64,000 nt of DNA from CANKHA01 sp035652315 (lineage in GTDB: Bacteria; Pseudomonadota; Alphaproteobacteria; Rhizobiales; Xanthobacteraceae). Within the stretch, counting starts at the first letter, position 1, and every line of letters begins with the position of its first letter. A program made the translations under genes and the position numbers. Under the pieces are notes generated by a model, which worked only from the letters and a program-made list of their open reading frames with translations, did not search any database and was not told where the DNA came from. Where the stretch lies: contig DASREA010000028.1 of NCBI GenBank assembly GCA_035652315.1, positions 1-64,000 of the forward strand, written 5' to 3'. Below are positions 1 to 8,170 of this stretch, piece after piece.

Positions 1-64
1 GGCGCGGGAGGGGTCCCGCGCTTGGCATTTTTGGTCTCTCGCTGGCCGGCTTCGCAGGAATTGA

Positions 65-141
<77 letters not shown>

Positions 142-144
142 AAT

Positions 145-184
145 AAATGCCGTCAAGTCAAAGGCTTGGCGGCATTTCGCTTTT
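145..184 (+). terminator. Rho-independent terminator of tRNA-fMet
   Basis: AAATGCCGTCAAG (145-157) pairs with CTTGGCGGCATTT (165-177) with one G-T wobble and a seven-base loop. A short T run follows at 181-184. It starts four bases after the tRNA CCA, the expected place for the tRNA transcript to end. Confidence 0.8.
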
Positions 185-382
185 GCGGTCCGTGTTGCAA
201 AGGAACGCAAAGCGAACCCGAAACATGTCAAAGGGTTACAGCCATTGCCGGCGATTCCGCGCGACACGGAACGGTGCGATGTTCGATTACTGTTCCCCCT
301 ATGCTTGGCTGGCTAGAAAGCGCGCGGTTGCCGCGGCCCGATGGCGGTGCCGACTCTCGCCGCATAGCGATCCGACGCGATC

Positions 383-940
383 ATGATGCAAGTCTTAAAT
401 GTCCGCACTGCGATCTATGATCAATTCCACGGCTCATCCGCTGGGCCGGCGTTTTTCTTCCGGTCCGAGAATGCAGACGCCTACGCCGCCTATTACACGT
501 CGATGTATTTGATCCAGGACACCGGCGAAGCGGTTCTGACTCACATGGCCAAGGGCTTCTCTCCTGACCCAGTGCAAGCTTATCTAGAATTCTGGGGGGT
601 CATGCAGGCGATCGACATCCAACAGGATGCGATTTTTCAGGTCGTTGGAAGCGTTCCGGCGATTCAATCAGGGAGCGCCTGGGCACAGCTCCGAGATACG
701 CGGCACTTGTGCGCGGGCCATCCAGCCAACCGAAACCACGGCGTGCCTGCCCCACAACGGACATTCATGGGTCGAGGATTCGGGAGTTACGATCGCATCC
801 AATATGAGCTCTGGGACGCCAGCACCGGCCAAATCACGCATCCGGTATTCGACCTCCGTCAAATGATCGATCACTACGACTCAGAAGCGAGTACCGTTCT
901 CGGCGGTGTCCTATCAGCTATGAAATCCAAGTGGCCTTGA
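383..940 (+). CDS. Hypothetical protein with HEPN-like RX5H motif
   Basis: A 185-residue protein of no family I can name with confidence. The region LRDTRHLCAGHP (about residues 103-114) contains Arg-X5-His, which fits the RX4-6H signature of HEPN-fold proteins, and the surrounding sequence looks helical. Codon usage and base composition are visibly less GC-rich than in the genes after 2.8 kb. The stop at 938-940 lies inside the longest possible reading of the next gene, so the two are probably co-transcribed. Being next to a tRNA gene and in front of phage debris suggests horizontal acquisition. HEPN membership is an inference from one motif. The start is the first of two adjacent ATG codons, with no clear Shine-Dalgarno sequence. 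Confidence 0.6.
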   Translation: MMQVLNVRTAIYDQFHGSSAGPAFFFRSENADAYAAYYTSMYLIQDTGEAVLTHMAKGFSPDPVQAYLEFWGVMQAIDIQQDAIFQVVGSVPAIQSGSAWAQLRDTRHLCAGHPANRNHGVPAPQRTFMGRGFGSYDRIQYELWDASTGQITHPVFDLRQMIDHYDSEASTVLGGVLSAMKSKWP

Positions 941-951
941 GCGCGCTGGCA

Positions 952-1830
952 ATGGCTCCAAAGCCCAATCCCATCTTTGTGCCGCCGATCGAGAAGTCGC
1001 TCCTGAAGCGATTGCACACTCCTGACAACTGGATGCTCGATTCCGTGGTGGAGAATATTGATCGTTTCAACAAGCTCCTGAATAGCGTTCCTCGGAATTA
1101 TCCGTGGGAGTTTATGAGCGCCGAGGCCTTCCAGCGAATTGGGAGTTCTCGTGGGTCCGCAGCGGCCCTCTATCGTCATTACTGGCATGACATGCTCGGT
1201 CAGATCGAAGCCTTTTCAGTCATGAGCGCATGGCGCCTGGGAGAGATCAGCCGATCTGCTGTGTGGGCACTAAGGCGAGGTGACGTTGTGTGCGCCGCGA
1301 TCATGTCGCGCGCGGCGCTTGAAACGGCAGCAAGTTATGCGTGGCTCCAGTCGGAGATCAGGCCAGCGCTTGAGCAGGTTGCTCTGGGGGACGCTCCCAC
1401 ATTGGTTAAGTACGAGGAGAATCGCGTTCTCAAGGATTTGGAAGACAAGCTGCTGAAAGTGGTCTTTGCATCAAGGGCACCGGACGCGGAGAAGTTCTAC
1501 AATCCAACCAATATCGTCACGATCATTAAAAAGATCGCCGAGAAGGTTCCCCATCAAGAAGCGGTAGCTGGAATTTACTTCGAACTTTGCGAAGTGGCCC
1601 ATCCAAACGTGCAAGGACGGTCTCTCTACATCACCGCAGTGCAGCCTATCAGCGGGCCAGGGCACGAAAAGCGGACGTTGTCGATGAATCACGGGCCCGC
1701 AGCGATCGATATACTGCGACACTCAATAACAGCGCTGTCATGGTCAACGGGGACCTTCTCGCGCTCGTGCGTTGTGCTGCAGGATGCCGTTCGCAAAATG
1801 CTGAGTCACTTGGACAGAGTGCAGGACTAG
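952..1830 (+). CDS. Hypothetical protein, possibly DUF5677-like
   Basis: The frame is open from a GTG at 931, which overlaps the upstream gene by 10 bp. The ATG at 952 gives 292 residues and is preferred here, though neither start has a clear ribosome binding site. The predicted protein is mostly helical. The segments SRAALETAASYAWL (about residues 118-131) and YFELCEVAHP (about residues 205-214) resemble the pattern of DUF5677/HEPN-like proteins, where an aromatic residue, a Leu/Ser stretch and a His-Pro pair sit near the C-terminus. No catalytic RX4-6H motif is visible, so it would be the partner rather than the nuclease if this is a two-gene module. Base composition matches the preceding gene and differs from the chromosome downstream. 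Function unknown. Confidence 0.6.
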   Translation: MAPKPNPIFVPPIEKSLLKRLHTPDNWMLDSVVENIDRFNKLLNSVPRNYPWEFMSAEAFQRIGSSRGSAAALYRHYWHDMLGQIEAFSVMSAWRLGEISRSAVWALRRGDVVCAAIMSRAALETAASYAWLQSEIRPALEQVALGDAPTLVKYEENRVLKDLEDKLLKVVFASRAPDAEKFYNPTNIVTIIKKIAEKVPHQEAVAGIYFELCEVAHPNVQGRSLYITAVQPISGPGHEKRTLSMNHGPAAIDILRHSITALSWSTGTFSRSCVVLQDAVRKMLSHLDRVQD

Positions 1831-1983
1831 GCTGCCGCCGTCGCGATCCCATCGAGGCGCACGCGCACGGTTCCAACGCCATTTCCGGCAGCGATGGTTG
1901 CAATCCCGATCGGCACCATGCCCGTGCCGGGCAGCACGACCTGTTTGGCTGTGTCGTCCCATGACACCTTGTCGCCGCCGCGG
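1827..1983 (-). pseudogene. C-terminal fragment of a phage DUF2190 protein
   Basis: Read on the reverse strand, this stretch encodes about 50 residues ending in a proper stop, with GGDKVSWDDTAKQVVLPG followed by IGIATIAA and VRVRLDG. This matches my recollection of the C-terminal pattern of DUF2190 proteins (phage capsid-decoration-like): a WDD motif, a Gly-rich turn and a closing VRVRLNG strand. The homology stops at about 1983, where a DedA fragment on the other strand begins, so the N-terminal half is missing. Its stop lies against the end of the upstream hypothetical gene. It is most simply a prophage remnant. The assignment is by motif memory only. Confidence 0.55.
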
Positions 1984-2255
1984 TCTATGCCGGGACCACG
2001 CAGAAGATAAGCATTTGGGCGGTGTGGGCTGCCGCCGTCATTGGCGCTATCGGCGGCAATGTCGTCGGCTTCTGCATCGGCAGCGGCTTCGGCTATCATC
2101 TGCTGCTCCGCTATCGCTCGTATCTGCATCTGACCGAGGCGCGGATCAAAATCGGCGAATATCTTTTTCGCCATTACGGAATAGCCGTGGTCATCGCGGC
2201 GCGCTTTGTGCCGATCGCGCGCAGCATCGCGGCGCCGCTCGCCGGCGCCACTCGC
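1968..2255 (+). pseudogene. Internal fragment of a DedA-family membrane protein
   Basis: An open stretch reads LVAAAVYAGTTQKISIWA, then GAIGGNVVGFCIGSGFGYH, LTEARIKIGEYLFRHYG and ARFVPIARSIAAPLAG. These are the usual DedA/SNARE-associated order: the Gly-rich segment after TM2, a soluble TEAR helix, and the R-F-x-P-x-x-R signature. A stop at 1962-1964 precedes it in frame and no DedA N-terminus is seen. After PLAG (about 2250) the frame runs into unrelated sequence, so the C-terminal transmembrane helices are missing too. About 95 of the usual 200 or so residues remain. The fragment is non-functional and sits between two other gene fragments. Confidence 0.75.
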
Positions 2256-2443
2256 AGGCCGAGCGGGAAATTCCCCGTCTGCCCGATTGACGAGCCCCCA
2301 GCTTGCCGGCGTTGAGCGGCGCCCCGCCGCCTTGCTTGTCGCAAACGAACCATTCATCTTGTGACACGATGACGAATGAGGCATCCGCCGTGCTGCAAAT
2401 CCCAGCTTTGCGGTTACCGGCCCGCTCGTGACGGAACGCATCC
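2256..2443. other. Unassigned sequence inside the gene-fragment scar
   Basis: This stretch joins the DedA fragment to the metallo-beta-lactamase fragment. A reverse-strand frame reads through it (for example SFVIVSQDEWFVCDK) but has no family match that I recognise and continues into flanking antisense sequence. No promoter, repeat or RNA structure is evident. Confidence 0.4.
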
Positions 2444-2805
2444 TTGCCGCTTGATCTCTTATTCCTAGGCGGCGCCGGCACCGTCACTGGGTCGAAAGAT
2501 GCCGTGGAAGGCGACGGCCGGCGCATTCTCGTCGATTGCGGGTTGTCTCAGGGTTACAAATCGCTGCGCCTGAAGAACTGGGCGCCGCTTGCCATCCGCA
2601 GGTTCGCAATCTCGACATGCTATCCGCCCACGGCGACACTGATGACATTCTGCGCTGGCTGCGCGGCTTCCAGACGCCGCCGCGGATGACTTTCATCGTT
2701 CATGGCGAGCCGGCCGCCGCCGATGCGCTGCGTCACCGCCTCGAGGAGGAGCTTCGCCGGCTGTGCCTGGTGCCGGATCACGGACAAAGGGTCAGACTCA
2801 CATGA
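2444..2805 (+). pseudogene. Beta-CASP metallo-beta-lactamase gene with large internal deletion
   Basis: The first part (2444-2590, TTG-initiated) reads DLLFLGGAGTVTGSK and then RRILVDCGLSQGYKSLRLKN, the N-terminal start of MBL-fold/beta-CASP RNA-processing-type hydrolases. At about 2590-2600 the frame changes. The second part (2594-2805) reads VRNLDMLSAHGDTDDILRWL and FIVHGEPAAADALRHRL, the C-terminal beta-CASP/RMMBL end of the same family. About 350 residues, including the HxHxDH zinc site, are missing between them, and the two halves are in different frames. The stop overlaps the next start as ATGA, so the original operon junction with the phosphorylase gene survives. Clearly a pseudogene. 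Confidence 0.85.
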
Positions 2806-4334
2806 GCGAGAAAGCACCGCCCGAAGCCGCGAGCACCAACAGCGTCCGCGCCCGGCGGCTCGGGCTCGATACGCAATATGAATCCGTCGTCTTTATGCAT
2901 AAGGAATGCCAGGTATGCCGCTCAGAAGGCTTCACCGCCCATGCGCGGGTGCTGCTGTCGCACGGCGAGCGGCGCACGCTGGCGACGCTTTATCAGGTCA
3001 CCGACGACCTCATCGCGCATGATGAAGCCGCGCTTTCCGAATCCGCGTGGCGACGGCTCGGGTTACAGGAAGGCGACCGCGTCGTCGTGCGTCATCCGCC
3101 GCCGCTCGACTCGCTCAGCCATGTGCGCAGCCGCATCTACGGCCATGATCTCGGCGAGGCGGCCTTTTCCGCGATCATCGAAGACGTGGTGAATGGCGCC
3201 TATTCCGACATCCATCTGTCGTCCTTTCTCACCGCCTGCGCCGCACGGGCGCTCACGCATAAGGAAATCTGCGCGTTGGCCCATGCCATGGTGGAAGCGG
3301 GCGAGCGGCTGCACTGGCCCGCCGGCATGGTCGTCGACAAGCACAGCATCGGCGGCTTGCCCGGCAACCGCACCACGCCCATCGTGGTGTCGATAGCAAC
3401 GTCGTTCGGATTGACAATGCCGAAGACATCCTCACGTGCGATCACCTCGCCTGCGGGCACCGCCGACACCATGGAAACCATGGCCCCGGTGAACCTCGAT
3501 GCCGCGACCATCCGCCATGTAGTCGAGCGCGAAGGCGGCTGCATCGTCTGGGGCGGCGGCGCAGTGAAGCTCAGTCCGGCGGATGATATTCTCATCCGCG
3601 TCGAGCGGGCGCTCGACCTCGATAGCGAAGGGCAAATGATCGCTTCGGTGCTGTCAAAAAAGATCGCCGCCGGTTCCAGCCACGTGGTCATCGACATGCC
3701 GGTGGGGCCAACGGCGAAAGTGCGCACGGCGGAGTTCGCGCGGTCGCTGACGTCGGGCTTCGGCGCGGTTGCCGAAGCTTTCGGGCTGCATGTGCGGATC
3801 GTGCCGACTGACGGAAGCCAACCCGTCGGCCGCGGCATCGGTCCCGCACTCGAGGCCCGCGACGTTCTGGCGGTTCTGCGCTGCGAGCCCGATGCGCCGC
3901 AGGATTTGCGGCAGCGCTCGCTCCAGCTCGCCGGCTCGCTGCTCGAACTCGCAGAGGTGGCACCCCCGGGCCAAGGCCAGGCCGCCGCAGCCCAGGTGCT
4001 CGATTCCGGCCGTGCCTGGGCGAAATTCCAGCGCATCTGCGAGGCGCAGGGCGGCATGCGCATGCCGCCGAAGTCCTCGCAGCAGCGGCCCCTCCTGGCA
4101 GCGTCTTCCGGCCGCGTAAGCATGATCGACAACCGCAGAATTGCGCGGCTCGCCAAGCTCGCTGGCGCGCCCGACGATCGGGCGGCAGGCGTCGACTTGC
4201 ACGTCGCGGTGGGTGACGCCGTCGCCGCCGGTCAGCCGCTCTGCACCCTGCATGCGGAATCGCCCGGCGAGCTTAGCTATGCCTTCGCCTATGCGGAGGA
4301 AAACCCGAGCATTATTGCAATCGCCGACTCATGA
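2802..4334 (+). CDS. Thymidine/AMP phosphorylase family protein
   Basis: A 510-residue enzyme of the nucleoside phosphorylase II fold (DeoA/TrpD-like), in the longer subgroup that includes archaeal AMP phosphorylase. Signature segments are DKHSIGGLPGNRTTPIVV (about residues 180-197) and SPAGTADTMETM (about 216-227), which bind phosphate and substrate. The family cleaves a nucleoside or nucleoside monophosphate with phosphate to give the base and a ribose (bis)phosphate. The ATG at 2802 overlaps the stop of the broken MBL gene and is chosen over an in-frame ATG at 2763 because of that coupling. It overlaps the PRPP synthetase gene by ATGA, suggesting the sugar phosphate and PRPP are metabolically linked. 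Substrate (AMP or thymidine) cannot be decided here. Confidence 0.88.
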   Translation: MSEKAPPEAASTNSVRARRLGLDTQYESVVFMHKECQVCRSEGFTAHARVLLSHGERRTLATLYQVTDDLIAHDEAALSESAWRRLGLQEGDRVVVRHPPPLDSLSHVRSRIYGHDLGEAAFSAIIEDVVNGAYSDIHLSSFLTACAARALTHKEICALAHAMVEAGERLHWPAGMVVDKHSIGGLPGNRTTPIVVSIATSFGLTMPKTSSRAITSPAGTADTMETMAPVNLDAATIRHVVEREGGCIVWGGGAVKLSPADDILIRVERALDLDSEGQMIASVLSKKIAAGSSHVVIDMPVGPTAKVRTAEFARSLTSGFGAVAEAFGLHVRIVPTDGSQPVGRGIGPALEARDVLAVLRCEPDAPQDLRQRSLQLAGSLLELAEVAPPGQGQAAAAQVLDSGRAWAKFQRICEAQGGMRMPPKSSQQRPLLAASSGRVSMIDNRRIARLAKLAGAPDDRAAGVDLHVAVGDAVAAGQPLCTLHAESPGELSYAFAYAEENPSIIAIADS

Positions 4335-5224
4335 ACGCGCAGATCTTTGCGATGCCGGGCAACGAAGGCATCGCGACATCGTTGGGCCGCGACCTTGCCG
4401 CGGCGGTAGGCCGATTGGAAACGCATGCCTTCCCCGATGGCGAAACCTACCTGCGCTTCGACGCCGATCGCTTGCCGTTGGATGTCGCTATTGTCTGCAG
4501 TCTTGATCGCCCGAACGAAAAGCTCTTGCCGTTGCTGTTCGCGGCGGATGCGGCGCGCGATCTTGGCGCCGCGAAAATCGGCCTCGTCGCACCTTACCTC
4601 GCTTATATGCGGCAGGACAAACGATTCAAGTCGGGCGAGGCGGTAACGTCGCGCAGCTTCGCGCGGCTCCTTTCCGGAGCCTTCGATTGGCTGGTTACGG
4701 TGGAGCCGCATCTGCACCGTTACGGTTCGCTGGCGGAAATTTTTTCGATTCCCGCGCGGTCCGTAGCGGCGGCGCCAGCGTTATCGCAGTGGATCAAGGC
4801 CAACATACCGAGCCCATTTCTGATCGGGCCGGATTCAGAAAGCAGACCGTGGATTTCCGCGGTGGCCGCGAATGTCGGAGCCCCCTATACGGTGCTCGAA
4901 AAAGAGCGCCTCGGCGACCGCGCGGTGAAAATCTCATCGGGTATTTTGGACAATCTCGGCCTGCGCACGCCGGTTCTGGTCGATGACATTATTTCCAGCG
5001 GACAGACGATGATCGAGGCGGTGCGCTTCCTTGCCCGTCAAATGAATGTCGCGCCGGTCTGCATTGCCGTGCACGGGATTTTTGCCGGCGACTCGGAAGG
5101 GGCACTTCGCCGGGCCGGCGCCCGCCTCGTCACCTCGAACAGCATCGCTCATCCGACCAATGTCATCGATATCAGCGGGCTTATGACACCCGCAATCCGC
5201 GAGTTTATGGCCCCTTGCGGTTGA
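4331..5224 (+). CDS. Ribose-phosphate pyrophosphokinase-like protein
   Basis: A 297-residue PRPP synthetase homologue, slightly shorter than the usual 310 or so. The catalytic flexible-loop region reads YMRQDKRFKSGEAVTSRSFA (about residues 96-115). The PRPP-binding phosphoribosyltransferase loop reads VLVDDIISSGQTM (about 215-227). Between them lie VTVEPHLHR (metal/ATP region) and GPDSESRPW. The expected reaction is ribose-5-phosphate plus ATP to PRPP plus AMP. It is translationally coupled to the phosphorylase gene upstream, so it is probably a salvage-linked paralogue rather than the housekeeping prs. Divergence from housekeeping Prs (for example GPDSESRPW where Prs has a DxGG-type segment) leaves the exact activity open. 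Confidence 0.85.
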   Translation: MNAQIFAMPGNEGIATSLGRDLAAAVGRLETHAFPDGETYLRFDADRLPLDVAIVCSLDRPNEKLLPLLFAADAARDLGAAKIGLVAPYLAYMRQDKRFKSGEAVTSRSFARLLSGAFDWLVTVEPHLHRYGSLAEIFSIPARSVAAAPALSQWIKANIPSPFLIGPDSESRPWISAVAANVGAPYTVLEKERLGDRAVKISSGILDNLGLRTPVLVDDIISSGQTMIEAVRFLARQMNVAPVCIAVHGIFAGDSEGALRRAGARLVTSNSIAHPTNVIDISGLMTPAIREFMAPCG

Positions 5225-5306
5225 AGCCCGCGCCGTGCTGCCATGGCGGCGTGCGGATGACGACTCGCCGCCGCACCGTGCCTAAACTCGGAAATTCCGA
5301 TCCATT

Positions 5307-6611
5307 ATGTTGATCACCGAAATCGCCATCGTTCTTCTTCTCGTTCTGACCAATGCGGTTTTCGCGTTATCGGAACTGGCGGTGGTCTCCTCGCGACCCG
5401 CCCGCCTTAGGCTTCTCATCGATCAGGGGATCAACGGCGCGCGGCGCGCCTTGGCGCTGACCGCCAATCCCGGCCGCTTTCTCTCGACGGTGCAAATCGG
5501 GATCACCCTCGTCGGCATCGGCGCCGGCGCGTTTTCCGGCGCCACGCTCGCGGCCCGCTTCTCCGCCTGGCTTGGCGAACAGGGGCTTTCCGAGCATCTC
5601 GCCCAGCCGATCGCTTATGGACTGGTTGTCACCGGCATCACCTATCTCACGCTGATTATCGGCGAACTCGTGCCCAAGCAGCTTGCGCTGCGCGATCCCG
5701 AGCGCATGGCCTGCTTGATCGCTCCGGGCATGACGCTGCTTTCAAAGGTGGCGATGCCGCTGGTTTCGTTGCTCGATTATTCCGGCAAGGCCGTCTTGGC
5801 GCTGCTCGGCCGTTCCGCCGTATCGGCCAGCCGTGTCACCGACGAGGAAATCAAGTCCCTGGTCGCAGAAGCGGAAAGCGCCGGCGTGATCGAGCCGGAA
5901 GAGCGTGCGATGATCAGCGCCGTCATGCGCCTGGGCGATCGTCCGGTGCGCGCAGTGATGACGCCGCGCCGCGAAGTCGACATGCTCGATCTCAGCGAGG
6001 ACGAGTCCGTCAACCGCCAGCGCATCATCGAAAGCGTGCATTCACGCCTGCCGGTTTACGAGGAATCCGCGGATGCCGTGCTTGGCGTCGTCCAGGCTAA
6101 GGAGCTGCTGGACGGCTATCTGCAAGGCGGTCAATTGCGGATTCGCGACTTCATCCGCCAGGCGCCCATCATCCCGGAGACCATGGACGCGCTCGACGTC
6201 GTCAACGTGCTCAAAGCGTCGCCGGTCCATATCGGGCTCATTCACGACGAATACGGCCACTTCCAGGGGGTGGTGACGTCCGCCGACATCCTCGAATCCA
6301 TCGTTGGCGAATTCCGCGACGAGGAGGGCGAGACGGAGCCGCACATCGTGCGGCGTCAGGACGGTTCCTATCTCGTTTCCGGCGCCATGCCGGTGGATGA
6401 AATGGCGGAACGTCTCGGCATGTCTCTGCCGGAGGATCGCAATTATCACACGGTCGCCGGGCTTGCCTTGGACGCCTTCGGCCGGCATCCCGAAATCGGT
6501 GACAGCGTGCGGGTCAATGGCTGGCAGTTCGAGGTCATCGACATCGACGGACGGCGGATCGACAAGATCCTGCTGACGCGGACGCCGGGGCGCCGTCAGG
6601 CCAAGCCTTAG
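5307..6611 (+). CDS. CNNM/HlyC-CorC family membrane protein
   Basis: A 434-residue membrane protein with the DUF21/CNNM domain at residues 1-190 (hydrophobic segments near 1-25, 60-80, 95-120 and 130-155; motifs NAVFALSELAVVSSR and ITYLTLIIGELVPKQLAL). It is followed by a CBS pair (about 210-330, with VMTPRREVDMLD and HDEYGHFQGVVTSADILESI) and a C-terminal CorC/HlyC domain (about 345-428). Members are implicated in Mg2+/Co2+ efflux or homeostasis at the inner membrane. Despite the 'hemolysin' name in databases, toxicity is not implied. It stands alone, 82 bp after the PRPP synthetase gene. Confidence 0.92.
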   Translation: MLITEIAIVLLLVLTNAVFALSELAVVSSRPARLRLLIDQGINGARRALALTANPGRFLSTVQIGITLVGIGAGAFSGATLAARFSAWLGEQGLSEHLAQPIAYGLVVTGITYLTLIIGELVPKQLALRDPERMACLIAPGMTLLSKVAMPLVSLLDYSGKAVLALLGRSAVSASRVTDEEIKSLVAEAESAGVIEPEERAMISAVMRLGDRPVRAVMTPRREVDMLDLSEDESVNRQRIIESVHSRLPVYEESADAVLGVVQAKELLDGYLQGGQLRIRDFIRQAPIIPETMDALDVVNVLKASPVHIGLIHDEYGHFQGVVTSADILESIVGEFRDEEGETEPHIVRRQDGSYLVSGAMPVDEMAERLGMSLPEDRNYHTVAGLALDAFGRHPEIGDSVRVNGWQFEVIDIDGRRIDKILLTRTPGRRQAKP

Positions 6612-6628
6612 CCTGCGCGCGTCGTCGG

Positions 6629-7036
6629 TTACACTTCGTTTTCACCGACCGGCCCGCGCACCAGATCGATCAGCTCCACCACATTGCGGTCGGGATCGTG
6701 GAAATAAAGGCTGCGGCCCTGGAAGGTGCCTTTACGGCGGTCTTCCTCCTTGATCGCGCGGATGCCTTTGGCGGCCAGGAATTCCTTGGCGCGATCATAT
6801 TCCTTGGCGGTGACACGAAAGGCATGATGGATGTCATGGGAGTCGCCGGGATTGGGATCGATCGGCTTTTCGGAAAACGTCAGCACGAAATAATCGTCGT
6901 TCCCGGCGGTCATGAATACCATGTGGTCGTTGCGGCGGATTCTCTTCATGCCGAGAATTTCCGCATAGAATTTCTCGGCTCGGTCGAGATCCTTTACCGG
7001 AACGGTGAAGTGCAGCACGCCCTGCGTCTTCAACAT
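6629..7036 (-). CDS. VOC (glyoxalase/bleomycin resistance) family protein
   Basis: A 135-residue single-domain vicinal oxygen chelate protein with two beta-alpha-beta-beta-beta repeats. Visible features are LHFTVPVKDLDRAEKFYAEI at the N-terminus, a central HHAFRV strand, and GRSLYFHDPDRNVVELIDL near the C-terminus, which supply the usual His and Glu metal ligands. Start ATG at 7036 has an AGGAGA ribosome binding site; an in-frame TTG one codon upstream is less likely. The substrate is unknown; the family includes glyoxalases, dioxygenases and resistance proteins. It faces the CorC gene tail-to-tail with 17 bp between them. Confidence 0.88.
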   Translation of the reverse strand: MLKTQGVLHFTVPVKDLDRAEKFYAEILGMKRIRRNDHMVFMTAGNDDYFVLTFSEKPIDPNPGDSHDIHHAFRVTAKEYDRAKEFLAAKGIRAIKEEDRRKGTFQGRSLYFHDPDRNVVELIDLVRGPVGENEV

Positions 7037-7144
7037 CAAAGATCTCCTGGCATTCGGCCGCGCGCTGGTTGTCGGCGGGCCGAGACAAAGGCGGCGACGG
7101 GTTCTCGCCGCCGCCGTTATTCTGTCACCGGCTCAGCCGCCGTC

Positions 7145-8170
7145 TCAATATTGCTTCAGCCTGGCGACCATGGCCGGTGAGGTATCCTTATAAATCTGCG
7201 CAATATATTGCTGGAGTTGCTCGCCGGTGCGCGGGGCGCTGACCTCGAGCCGGGCCTTTCCCGCCTCGGCAAGGAATTCCGCATCCTTCAGCGTCTCATC
7301 GAAAGCCTTGCGAATAGCGGCGACGCGATCCGCCGGCACCCCAGGCGGCATCAGGAAGGGACGGCCAGCGAGCAGCGGCCCAAAGGCGGCTTGCGCCACC
7401 GCGCGGTCCTCGGGTTTGGTGAGCACGTCCATGATCCAGGGCACATCGGGCAAGGCGGCATCCTTTTCCGCGCCCATCTGCAGCAGCAGCTTGACCTGCT
7501 TGTTCTTGATCCAATCCGGCTTGGTCGCTTTCAATGAGCTGTAGAAGACGCTGGGATAGCCGTTCAGCTCGCCGCGCTCCATGGCCAGGAAGGCGGTCGT
7601 CTGCGATGTATAGCCGACGATCAGCTTCAGCTTCGTGCCGAGCAGGTCGTTTTGCAGATGGCCATAAAAGCTCGGCGTCGAATGGGCGCCAGTGGATCCC
7701 ATGGTGAGCTCAGTCGTCTTCGCATCCTGCCAGGTATTGACCGGTGCGGTATGCCACACCGTGAGCACCGCCGTTTCAGTCGATGGTGTGCCGATCCAAT
7801 TGAACTTCGTCGAGTCAAAGGTGGCTTGCGCATTCTGGAACAGCGGCTCGAACGGCACGCCATTTTGCAGCAGGCCCATCACGGTGCCGTCCTTTTCCGC
7901 CACCTTATACAGATAATTGCCTGCCACGATGCCGCCGGCGCCCGGCATATTCTTCACGATCACTTGCGGATTGCCGGGTACATGTTTCGGCAGATGCCGG
8001 GACAAGGTTCGCGCCCAGGAGTCGTAGCCGCCGCCTTCACCGGAGCTGACGACCAAAGTGATCGTCTTGCCCTTGTAGAAATCGGCAGGCGATTGCGCCT
8101 GCACCGCGCTGGCATAGCATCCGGCAAGCGCGACAAATCCGAGCAAACGGCAAACCTTACCGGCAATCAT
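7145..8170 (-). CDS. TctC-type tripartite tricarboxylate transporter binding protein (orphan)
   Basis: A 341-residue periplasmic binding protein of the Bug/TctC family. The N-terminus is a signal peptide; both a lipobox-like LAGC (residues 15-18) and a signal peptidase I site after VQA (25) are possible. The mature protein starts with the family's KGKTITLVVSSGEGGGYDSW, NMPGAGG and GYTSQTTAF ligand-binding loops. No TctA/TctB lies beside it, so it either uses another transporter or the divergent one at 9.7-11.8 kb. The ATG at 8170 has a strong GGGGAGGA ribosome binding site. The ligand is unknown (a carboxylate is expected from the family). Confidence 0.9.
   Translation of the reverse strand: MIAGKVCRLLGFVALAGCYASAVQAQSPADFYKGKTITLVVSSGEGGGYDSWARTLSRHLPKHVPGNPQVIVKNMPGAGGIVAGNYLYKVAEKDGTVMGLLQNGVPFEPLFQNAQATFDSTKFNWIGTPSTETAVLTVWHTAPVNTWQDAKTTELTMGSTGAHSTPSFYGHLQNDLLGTKLKLIVGYTSQTTAFLAMERGELNGYPSVFYSSLKATKPDWIKNKQVKLLLQMGAEKDAALPDVPWIMDVLTKPEDRAVAQAAFGPLLAGRPFLMPPGVPADRVAAIRKAFDETLKDAEFLAEAGKARLEVSAPRTGEQLQQYIAQIYKDTSPAMVARLKQY

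Noticed and set aside
147..420. Short open frames just after the initiator tRNA
   Set aside because: They start inside the tRNA terminator, have no ribosome site, and overlap each other; no homology seen.
2191..2526. Reverse-strand frame reading SFVIVSQDEWFVCDK
   Set aside because: It crosses three different gene fragments; only a short stretch looks protein-like and I cannot name a family.
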